Origin: Galaxea fascicularis
Lineage: Eukaryota; Cnidaria; Anthozoa; Scleractinia; Euphylliidae
Reading direction: 5' to 3'
Length of the DNA: 64,000 nucleotides
Assembly: GCA_948470475.1 (NCBI GenBank)
Contig: OX419335.1
Coordinates: 33,592,319-33,656,318, forward strand
Position numbers and translations under genes: made by a program. The first letter of the stretch is position 1; each line of letters starts with the position of its first letter. The notes below the pieces were generated by a model. That model was not told the origin of the DNA and made no database searches. It saw only the letters and a list, made by a program, of their open reading frames with translations. Shown here in pieces: positions 10,661 to 21,800 of the stretch.

Positions 10661-12230
10661 CCGCAGTTCATATATGATTTATTTCACATATATCCGATCC
10701 ATATTTAAACCATAGCCATGCAGTTCTCAGAGACCTCAAGTCGCCCACTCTAAATTAACCCTTTAACCCTAACAGTGACCCTAACAGTGACCAGTTGAGA
10801 ATATACAAAATGATCACCAGTGATTAAATGCCCTGATTATTAAACAGGTTCTGCAAGCTTATGCCATGAGACTGAGATCTGACGTTCAGTGAAGAGAATA
10901 TTCGTATTGATCCCAGGGCTTAAAGGCTTAAAGCAATCATACTATTGATTGTACGTGACCGTTTCAAAACACTGAAACTGATTTAAATTCCTGGTTACAA
11001 TAAAAATTACCTAAAAAGACTTTTCGACAGTCTTTATCGTATACTGTAAGATGACTTCACCCCGAAGCAATACAACAATTAAAACACTAAGGAATCTCAA
11101 AAGCCTTCACAAGAATTTAAATAGTTCATAAAAAAAAATATCAGTACTTAATTAAGTCTACTCGGATGTCAACTAACTTCTTTTTATCCCTAACGAAAAA
11201 ACGAATAATGTGAAAAATAATGTGAAAAATCAACACTTGGCATACACGTGAAAAAACAGTTAACATTACGCGAAGAAATATATTAGAATTCTATACAATA
11301 AATTCTATGTAAAGATATATATTAAAATCCTGATTCTGTCAGAGACCATAATTTCGCCAACTATTCCTTTAATCTTCAGGGTATGTTTGCCCAAATCAGT
11401 AAACCTGCACTTCCGACAAATACTTTTCAAGTGTACGCTTTCATTAATCCTTTCTAAGTAATTTGGAACTCACACCTACGTTACGACAACTACAACTAAA
11501 TAAATAACTTTCAAGTTTGCATTAACTAATTGAATAACAGAAAACAGGTTTTGTACTTTTTAAATTGCTAAATAAAAAGGCTTTGAGTTTTTGGATTATA
11601 ACAAGGCCTAACGTTAATAACGCCGATTTATTGTTTTTGTTTCATGCAATGTGCATTTCGGTCAAATGATATATACTTTGTATAAGACAATAAAATTAGA
11701 ACACTCTTAGTTGGATATATGATATAAATCCTGGAAATGAATTAAAAGCCCATGTAAGTTTGTTAACGTTTCGATTTTCTTAGTAAGCCCATCCCAGAAT
11801 ATCAAAACTGATGACACAATTTCCACGCCAAAAAAAGAATTACTGAAAATCGTCGAAAATCGTGCAGTGGAAAAGCTACACTGGAATTACAAAAAAAAAA
11901 TGTAACTTTTCATTTTAAAATTACTTGCTTGTCATTTTAGACAAGATACACCACGCACTAAACTTCATTGAAGAGAAACATTGTGCTTCACTTATTGTAA
12001 GTTGCGATTTGATAAACCGAAGCTTCCAACCTTAGGAAAGACGAGCGGGGACCAGCGAACGACGTGAAAGTAGAGAGATTTCAATCGAGTGTGGTTTATA
12101 ATCTCGACAAATATGAAATATGAAGGGTATTGTGCCAAATGCAGACGGTCGTTTCAGCACTTACAACTGACATCGCTGACAAAATTCAGGGTTACATTTT
12201 TCAAGAATATTTTCAATTCCTGCCATTTAA
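10660..12230. other. No gene recognised; possible 3' flank of the pappalysin gene
   Basis: AT-rich sequence without coding signal on either strand. On the minus strand it lies downstream of the pappalysin stop codon and may contain its 3'UTR. An AATAAA (minus strand) lies at 11627-11632, about 0.9 kb past the stop, but no signal stands out. Confidence 0.3.
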
Positions 12231-12233
12231 AGA

Positions 12234-12336
12234 GAGCCTGCGAAAACAGCCGCCTGTCATCTCTCTTCGCAGCCACGGACGGTAACGCGACAGTATCGGC
12301 GGGCCAGGATGACAGGCGGTTGTGTTCGCAGGCTGC
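12234..12336. mobile_element. Short foldback/miniature element just past the pappalysin stop
   Basis: The ends are inverted: left GAGCCTGCGAAAACAGCCGC then CTGTCATC, and the right end reverse-complements to CAGCCTGCGAACACAACCGC then CTGTCATC. The spacer is about 40 bp and GC-rich. It may lie in the 3'UTR or flank of the pappalysin gene. It produces spurious ORFs on both strands. Confidence 0.6.
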
Positions 12337-12511
12337 CCTCGAATTCAAAAGATAAAAATGTTTCGAATGACCTTACCTTTGTTAACTCTTCAATTACGAT
12401 CAACGTTTATATACACCTTCAAGGTTAACACCGAAGGTGCGAACCCTTGGCTGTCCACACCCGGATCAAATTCTCTCATATCAGGCAAAAGGGTAAGTTA
12501 TATTAATTTCC

Positions 12512-12871
12512 TTATGAGGTCTTATGTCCTTTCTCGTAGAAAGACCCACTTCCCCCCAATTTGTCGTTGTCGTCATCCTCTTCTTCGTCATCTTCCCCAC
12601 GATCTTGATTTTCAATGGCGCCAGGATCTTTACATTCACACTCAGAACTGCAATGGCTGGGCATGGGGCGCACAATTCTGTTCTTTGTGGTAGAGGCACA
12701 GCAATCTCCGCCATCCCAGCGACAGTGCTTATTATTGTTGTCCGAATCACACCACTCGTCAGCAATGAACTCCCTCTTACAACCACGAATGCAATGCAAA
12801 AGCGACGGATCAGGGCTCCAGTCAAGCTTCTGTGTGCACGTGAGGGTCACGCGCCACTTGTCTTCGTTGCC
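12512..12871 (-). CDS. PAPPA: Pappalysin exon 7: last CCP end, third LNR, acidic tail and stop
   Basis: The acceptor is GTGTTACAG. It encodes a tryptophan-containing CCP end, then the LNR CKREFIADEWCDSDNN with RWDGGDCC, then an acidic run of Glu and Asp, and TAA at 12512-12514. The acidic tail looks lineage-specific. Confidence 0.93.
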   Translation of the reverse strand, partial: GNEDKWRVTLTCTQKLDWSPDPSLLHCIRGCKREFIADEWCDSDNNNKHCRWDGGDCCASTTKNRIVRPMPSHCSSECECKDPGAIENQDRGEDDEEEDDDNDKLGGSGSFYEKGHKTS

Positions 12872-15800
12872 CTGTAACACAAACAAATCACACAATCACT
12901 AGGGGAAAACGAATGGAACGTGACCGCTGGTGGCATCACTAAAGCTGTTTAGTTATTAACATCATTATTGTCACGAATGGCTTCTCAGGACGATGTTAGG
13001 GAATGGTGCCCATCGGTTGCGTAGCTAATATTATCTGGGACTACTCTTGCTGCCATTTAAAGTAAGTAACTAATGAGCGTTAGCGAGGTTTGGCAAAAGG
13101 TTACTTTCTTTGGAAAGGGTCGTTTCAAAAGTATGTCGAGGTTTGACCGCGCAGTAAAAAAACAAAGGAGGATCTCTCCTTTGCACTACTAACACAATGC
13201 CGGGATTCGAAGAGTAAGCCTATCCCAATACTCTAACACAGAGATAATCCTTTTCCTTGAAATGTAACTCCATTTAAGCTTGATCGCGCAATCTTCCCGG
13301 ATCGGAGTCGAATTGGAAATTTAGAAATGTTAGCATTATCGGAGTATAATATTGGCCGCCAGTATAGTGACCTACTTAGTGAAAAACTCACCGCTTCGAC
13401 GACATCGAGGCCAGGATGTTTACACTTTGCTTTACAGATTCCTCCCGGGTAATGGTCTTCGCATGTTAAAACCACTCTCACTGGAGCTATGGGCGCTGAA
13501 CAGACACCTGCAGCTGGAGACTTACACCGCTTCATGGGCTCACTCCATTCACCATTCTCCTCGCACTTGACTGTGTGAACCTAACCAAACACAAAACAAG
13601 TTATAAGATTTTAATACTCTGGAATACGCAGTGGATTCACCAGGTGTCATTTCTTGTTTTCAGATCAAATGAAATTTGGAAACTGCGACCCTCGAAAACT
13701 TTCCTGGGACACTTTGCTGAGGCGTGTGCAGAACATGTCCGTAACTAACATTGTCACATACTTCCCGCTCCCTTTCTCTCTTCAGAGACTAAGGGGGCCT
13801 TTAGATTTGAGCACGAGTTTATGGATTTTAAACAGTCACTTGTCACACTGATCTTGCTTAATCTCTACAGTCTCCTTCAAAGTTCCAGGAATGCAACTAG
13901 CTTGATAGTGGAGTCGTACTCGTACTCAGTCTCGTGTTTGTCCTACTCAATTCTAAAGGTACCTGATATTGATGAAGGTGAACGCAATGAGGAGAGAGAA
14001 GGCTAGAGAACGATACAGTGCGATTCTTAAGTGTCACGTTTTCTCAAAGTGTTCAAAGAATTTTGGCCGCAATATAGAATAAGATCAAGCCAGTCGATTA
14101 AAAAGTCGTCTTTCTAAGCGTCAACCCACCTATGAGAACACCTCAAAACGACATGTGTGTGCCTGGAAATTTAGTGACCTAAAAAAGCAAACTCGTTGAA
14201 AACGTTCGATCAGTCTGTACTTCGTGACCTTATGTAGGTTTGGCACATTGATCACTTTTATCCACAGGCCACCCGCCCACCCACCCATCCATTCATCCAT
14301 CGGTCAATCGATCGATCGAAAGCATGTTTTATGAGTCAACTATAAAGCACCGAAAACGACTTCTAAAAAATGACAGCTTCAAATCCTACCTCCTCTCCCG
14401 GACAATGATTTGTACAAACACTTCCCATAGCGATGCCGTTGGAGCAGTTATACCACATAAGTAGGCTGTCGGGAATTTCAGTACAGATAATGGGTTCACA
14501 CGTGGAGCTTGTCCACCCCCCACTTTTGGTGCAGCGCATTTTCCAGATTCTACGTCCTGGTTCGTCACGATCTTTTACCCTGTAGCCTGGTTTGCAGCGG
14601 AATTTGCAGGATATCCCGGGCAAAAATGTTCTTCTGCTGCCTATGCAGTTGCTCTCGGCCAGCGGTTCACTGTTCTCTGGTGTAATTAAATCAGGACACG
14701 TCATGACGCAAAACGACGTCTGCGCAGACCACTTGCCATCTTCCTCACACGTCACACTACCTTCACCTCCGGTCATTTTGGCCCGCGTTGAACACTTGAT
14801 AGAGCACTTTTTACCGAACGAGTGACCGTCTGGGCAATCTAATGAGGAAAAGACAAAGCGATATGTCGTAGAATAATGGCATTCAGTATGAATTAAGTTA
14901 TCCTCATACTTGAGCGATAACGGATCACGAAAATCTGTGATAAGGACATGTGAAGCTTAACTTTTTTCCACTTTTGGCCGGTTTTTCAATTTTTCGAATG
15001 TAAGCAATCAACACGAATTTGGCGTTACCATAGAGATTTTTGCTGATCTACAACAGCAAAGCTCTAACTTTCTTGTCACGCTTGTCACGCTAGCTGTTGC
15101 TTGTTTCTCAAACAAGCACTCGCGTGGGAACTTGGTACGTATTTGATTTATAAGTGTTTTTCGTTTTCGAGCCATTTGCCACTTCAGAAGCCCCCATCCT
15201 GGCATTCTTAAGCTGGGTTTGTGGTAGAGGCAACCCTCTGAAGGAAAACAGAGGGTGAACCCCAGAAAGTTTGCCTTCACTATATACCCGAAAACACACA
15301 TACAAAGCTGTAAGCACGGGCGTGTTGGTGATCCAGGCCCATGATACAATTTTATTCACTTCGATAACGAATGCCTCAATAACTGAAAAAAATTGGGACC
15401 GTGTATCCCCGGCCACTGCTATTGCGCAACCTTCTGGGCTTAAAGGAGTCTATTCTTACATATAAGTAAATAAATAAATGATTGAATAAATGAATAAATG
15501 AATAAATAAATAAACCAAACTCGTAGATATATAGTAAATTATTCTATTGCTCTTCTGTTTGGAGCAACACTACTCAAGCTAATCTGGACAAACTCCAAGC
15601 AGTACAGAATTTCGCTTGTCGCATTGTGTACGTCGCTAAAAAATTCGATCACATAACTCCTTTGCTAAAAGACTTGCGCTGGCTACCAATCAGGCAACAA
15701 CTTTATTTTCGTTTTGCTGTTCTGGTTTTTAAGTGTATGACTAGATGTGCTCCGGAGTATTTGACATCTAAGCTCGTCAGAAGATCCGCCGTCTCGACAA

Positions 15801-18800
15801 GGAATACCAGAAACTCTCAACTTTTGAACATACCACTCTTCCGCACTGCGAGCGACCAAAGGACCTTTCAATACAGAGCGACCTCTCTGTGGAATGAATT
15901 GCAGCCTGCGCTCAAACTTAGCCCATCCGTGACGGAGTTTAAGCGCTTACTCAGGCAAAAGCTTCTTAATGACTATTTTACTTAATATTATTAAGCTTTG
16001 TCTTCCTTTATCATTGTCATGTACTTAGTTTTAATTTGTAATGTAAGATTGACTTTGAAAAGCCCCGTGGGGACGAGCCAATTAAGTATGTGTGTATGTA
16101 TGTGCTTTGAGCGATACAACTATTCTCGTGTACTGGACGTTTTTCTCTTTCGTTAAGTAGTTCAAAGGAAGCCATCATCGAGTGGATCGGAGGGAATCAC
16201 TAGACAACGAGAAAACTTGATGCATTAGTTTAGCACAGGAAACCCAGGTGTCGGAAACGCGTGTTGGGTGTTAGGCAGTATAGATTAGCATGAAATGCGG
16301 TTGTTTTAAAGCTTTACATTTCAATATTTGTTTGCGTTTTTCCCTTTTGACAAGTTTCATTCCTTCGTAATAATACCATTTGGTTTTGACACTGCCACGC
16401 AACATGGATAACCTTTGAAAATATGTACCTTATTATTTGTAGGGGAACACATCGAGGATAAAAACTTCAAAGCTTAAACGAAATGAAAACGTCATTACAT
16501 TCTTCAGCTTTGGGACCAAAACGCAACTGAGTATCGATCCCTACATTTCCTTCCTCCCAATCAAATCACACATTGAGCTTGGGTGTTTTGCAGTTACAGT
16601 GGACAGTATACGTCGAATAGCATGCATTTCGTCTCCGGCACTGGACTATCCTGGTCTCGTTGAAAGGAAACGAAGTGGGCAAGGGAATCAAAGGAATGCA
16701 AGGATATCATTTCAAAATAATCTCTAAAAACCACTCGATTATGGCTTACTTATTAAATTCAAAACGACGAAACTTATGCCGCAAATAATTTCTTTTACAG
16801 ATTTAAGCGATAAAGTTAGAGCCGATAAAAACCCTGGCCATTGAAAGAAATCTGCGATAGTGAAGCAAATCCTCCCAACCTGCATGACTGAATTAAAGAA
16901 TGATGAAAGAACTTTAAATCGACGAGAGTATCAACTTCAGAAAATTACATTACATTTTACTCCCCTAACTTGGACAGATTATTGTCTGGAATGAAGAAGC
17001 TAAGCGGGATTATAACCGAACTTATTCTAATGTTCTAGATCCTTTCAAGATGAAATGTTGGCTTCGGTCCCAATCCAGTCTCATTTCTAAGTGAAATTTT
17101 GAGATTAAGGAAAGCTGACCAAAAATGCACTTACCGGCTAAACCGTTGGGAATTCTGGGGATGCCACAGTTGACTGGCACGCATGCTCTGTTTATTCCCT
17201 GCCATTCCTTGTTCAAACAAATCATCTTGAACGTTTTGAAAGGTCGGTATCCGGGCTTACAAGTCACTGAACACGTCTGCCCTTCCACCGTCCCCTCACA
17301 TTTGACAGTGGCGTGCTTTATCGCAAGCTCAGGACAAGATGGCCTCACACACATGTACTTGTGGCATTGCTGGGTGCTTGGACTAAAAATCTCATCAGGT
17401 CTACACCTGGACATCTCGACCACATCAAAGGAAGCTCTGGAGCGCAGAGCCACACCCGCTATGGCGACCAGGTACGACTTGAAACTAATGCGCACTTTAT
17501 TCGCGTAAAAAAAAGGTGCGGTCATGTCGTGGTAGATTGGGACGACAGCTGGGTTTGTCTTACATGAAAGTTTAGTTTCATCGCCTCCCGACGGGAATAC
17601 TCGTCCAGAGCTGTCGATAAGCTCTACTTTCACCGTCTTTTCGAGGTGATTATATTCTCTTTTACCATCGGAACCAATATAAATGATCACCGCTGCAGGT
17701 ACCACAGAGCGGTTAAATGAGACCTCCAGCCAAAAATTGCCGTCCATGTGGGTATTACAAGGACTCCATGCGTGCTTCTCATTGATAAGGTCTTCAATAG
17801 ACGATGGGCAAACCTGTGCACGAGACAATGAAATTTTAATATTAATTTGATTCAGAAAGAAAAGAGATAATGTCAGTTTAAATCTCAAGAGACTTCATAA
17901 AAGGCGAGAAGAATTGACTTATGGTAATTTTATTTGGTATACGAGCCAGCCTTTCTGTGCTCTTGCCTGGTGCCGTTTTTAAGTTGTTTGAATCGAGTTG
18001 TTACTCATTTTCAGTGGTAGAACATCCGAACTAGTAATCGGAAGGTCAGTATGATTCCTTTCGGTAAAACTCGGAATTATTTTCTTCCGAGTATACCTGT
18101 GACAATATTGAATTATTAAATTACATCCCACAGGCTCTATGCTTGTTAGTACGAGACACGATTAGTGTTACCAGATCTCGTGAAGGCGGCCCAACAACCA
18201 CGTTTTCCGGACACTTGTTTCTGCGGTAGTAAGGATTCACTGTCACGTTCACTGCCCACTGGTCTTCAAATCCTTCTGGCGTATAGAATCCACAGTCTTT
18301 GATACTCGTTTTCGTCTCAAAATTTTCACATTTCCCATCCCCTTCAGGGCGATAGCACAAACTTGGGTGGCCTGGTGAAAATTGAAGCCTTTAGTTGCTA
18401 TCTTTGTTGGTTCTTAGCCTGTTCCAGGTTCAAAGATAGTGGAGGCAGGTGAACGAGAAGGAGCGCTGACCGAGGAATTGGGGTAGCGGACCGCCCGTCC
18501 CAAGCCCTCCTCTTTTTTTTTCGTTGGTTTACTTACGCCTCGCACTGCCGGTGCTATCGTGCCCCGCTTGCAAACTGAACGACTGGAACAGGCTATTGGT
18601 TCTGAAAAGTGCAAAGTTGTAGGCCACTTCAAGAAGGGTTGGGTGAGGGGGTAATTGCCTCACATTCTTGGGAATTCTGACGCATACACATAGCTACACA
18701 TAGCACAAAAGTTCAGCTTTCCAAGCGTTTTTTATAACAATGTACTATTAATTGTCGCCGAAATAAGTGATTTAGGGTAAGCCGGGTTTCCCCCTTCGGA

Positions 18801-21800
18801 TGTAAAAAAGCACCATCTCAGAAGGTTATGCACAAAAAATGATAATGACAATGATGAGGCGGGTATTCAACAAAACGCGTTAAGCTAGTATTCCCACAGC
18901 TGTTTTCAATTTCCCTGAAGCACTTCCGCCACTATCACCATAAGGAGAGGAAGTTAGTATATCCTATTAACAAATGTGTGCTTCGAATAACTTTGCAACT
19001 TTTAAGAGGTTCAATTTTTCTCGGGAAAACGTAACTTTAATACGAAACTACTTTCAACAAACCATAGAGGGTGCAGCTTTTGATTGTTTGCGTCTGCGTA
19101 AAATTAACTAATGGATTAACTTACTTGATTTTATAGCGTTAGGCGAACAGATGAAGGACACAGTCGCGCTCTGGAGAATTGCAATGTGTTATCTCAACAG
19201 AATTATGGACGAAGTTGCGAGTCAATATTTTACGCTTCAATAGTCTGCTTCGTTTGCGTCAGTTATTCTGCCGGCCAGCATGAACAACACTAAATCACGT
19301 TTTTGAGGACTGGAATTTGAGATTTGAACTCACCATACGGGGCCTGGCTTAGAATGGACAACTGATCGTTAATTTAGGCTATCATCGGATTACTTAACTG
19401 AGCCGCCGGAAAGGTTTATGTTTTTTCTTTTCAATCTTGTAATGAATCGCAAAATATTACAAGTCTTCTGTTGCAGCATGAAAATCGTTGCCCAAACAGA
19501 AGCTTTAACTGCATTATAAATAATTGAAAAGGAAGTGTTTTGTCTAAAGCAAGGTGCCATTTTCTCCGATTTCAGATCTTCTTGAGATGCTTATCTCTCC
19601 AATAACGACAATTTCCTCGCTTTGAAACTTGCCGCTTGTCATCCAATCTCTCGATTGCAAAAAAAAAAAAGGTCACCTTAGACTCAAAAAAAAAAAATGT
19701 CGCGGATGCATGACTAATAAAAATAAAATAATAATTATAATAACAATAATTACCAACATTCGTTTTCCACGCATACTATAAAGGTTAAACGGATGAGGTG
19801 CACATGATTTGAGAAATTAAAATAGCTCGCTTAAATGAGATTAAATTCTTGAGGATTACTTTGTTAAGAAAAAAACACATGTGCGTGTTGTCATATGCTG
19901 GTTTAATTCAGACATAATTTTATATAACACGATCAGCTTAGCTTTCCTAAGAGCGCTGGAAAAACCCGCCTTTTTAAGACTTTTTGGATAAAGCCTACTA
20001 AGGAAATATGATATAGCCATATGGCAATAGAACAATCGTGAGGTTTGCTTTCCCAATTCTTCAAAGGACCGGCAGCCAAACGGCATGTATTTTAGACTGC
20101 GAGCAGTCCCTCTTTCTTTCGATCAAAGATTTCGAAGCGTGTGCGAGCGGAAATTCGCTCTCGGTGGCTTCCGCTCGCGTACGCTTCGAGCTCGCTCGCA
20201 AGATCGACGGTCGAAAGAAAGCTAAAAGGTACTGCTCACAGACTAAACAGCACGATCAAACAGACGATTTGTTGTACCTTTACGGCAGCGAGCGAAAGTT
20301 GAGAGTTTCCATAGAACTGTCTTTCTTTCGACAACAAACGAAAGCGACACAAACAAATCTTAGTCTACATAATTGTATGTCTCCTCAGTTAGTGAAACAA
20401 GCCTAGAAGAAGCGACATTTAAAACCTTTAACTTAATACCATACAGCAATCCCTAAATTGCACATAAACCGCCGTTTGGCTCACAAGAAAACATTTCGCT
20501 AACAGATAAAATGTATTCTTGATATCTTCACATCAGTAAAACACACAAAAACATTCTCTTTATGCTGTTTATGCCTTACAAGGCACTTCGGCCTTAAAAT
20601 ACTCATATCAGTAAAATACTATTTCTTTAAATTCCCGCACATCCGAGTAAAATACGGGAATTCAAAGAAATGAAGCTCACGCGATACTTTCCACCATTCT
20701 TTGAAAAGTCATTGTTTAACATTGACTCCGTAGTCCGTGGTCAAATTTCACTTAAAATAAAGACTTTTCGAGATGGAAATCACGTGCGTTACTGACCTGT
20801 ACAATGGAAAACATCTTCTTTCTTGCATTGCACGTTACATCCGTCAGCGTCCCTCACGTTTGCATCGTCGCATTCTTCTCCAAGACTCTCGTCTACTATG
20901 CCATCACCACAAAAGCCTTTCTCTGTTGAATAAACCAGGGGTGGAGAGAGTGTCCCCTTAAGTCCAACACTCGTAACAGCCTGAACTCTGTAGCTGTATG
21001 TTTTACGGCGATTCAAGTGCCTGGTAAGAAAAAACAGAGTAAAGTTACATTAAGTACTGTGTAAACTCGGCGATGATTTCACGTAGTGGTAAGCATCTTA
21101 CTAAGATTGTTTTATTCGTGTTAAAAAGGAAAGGAGTGAGATAATAAAACAGCGCGCATCAAAATGATTTAGTGTGTGTTTTCAGCCAATCGAAAACAAA
21201 TGGCCTCCTGTTGTTTTAACAAGTCATTCATTTGGTAAAACTCTTTAACAACACTGTTTCGGTTTGGCTATTTTTTGCGCACAACAGTGGTTGCAAGTGT
21301 CCACTGAACTGTAATTGGTCGTGCGTGTTTTTTAGCTACCCAAGTCTTGTTTCACAAAAAGTCTTATCTATCCCAGTATAACGAATGCCTCAGAGCAGGG
21401 TATCATGATCGGACTGATTGTTGCGTCCTACCTGTCTTCAAACCTGGTTTTTTTCACGCGTTCTGGTTGTCCAGAAGGGAAAGGTGGTTCTCTAGTAACC
21501 AGGTATTCCACAGGTTGGCATTTGATGCAGTTTGGATGATTAACAGAGGACGTCAGTTGAATGGCATCAATAACAGTTACGCCCTTAACATGGATACGAA
21601 TTCCTGAGACCTTCTTATGGACCCTCAGAGCCATAGTGAGTGGCACATCGCACTGAGCAGTGGCGTTACCTAGAGATTCTTCCGAGCCATCCGAGAATAC
21701 AAGCTGTATGTTATGGATTGACTCTGAGGGGTTCCACACCACCCAAACGGACAAACTTGTCGGGATAACAGCCTCCTTGAACCCAAACTCAATGTAACAA

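Noticed and set aside
12481..12902. Overlapping ORFs on both strands at 12.5-12.9 kb
   Set aside because: Only the minus frame with cysteine-rich LNR sequence continues the pappalysin gene; the others are shadows.
18121..18171. Pappalysin exon 3 extending to the stop at 18121
   Set aside because: This would end the protein before the CCP modules; the GTAACA donor at 18171 restores phase with exon 4.
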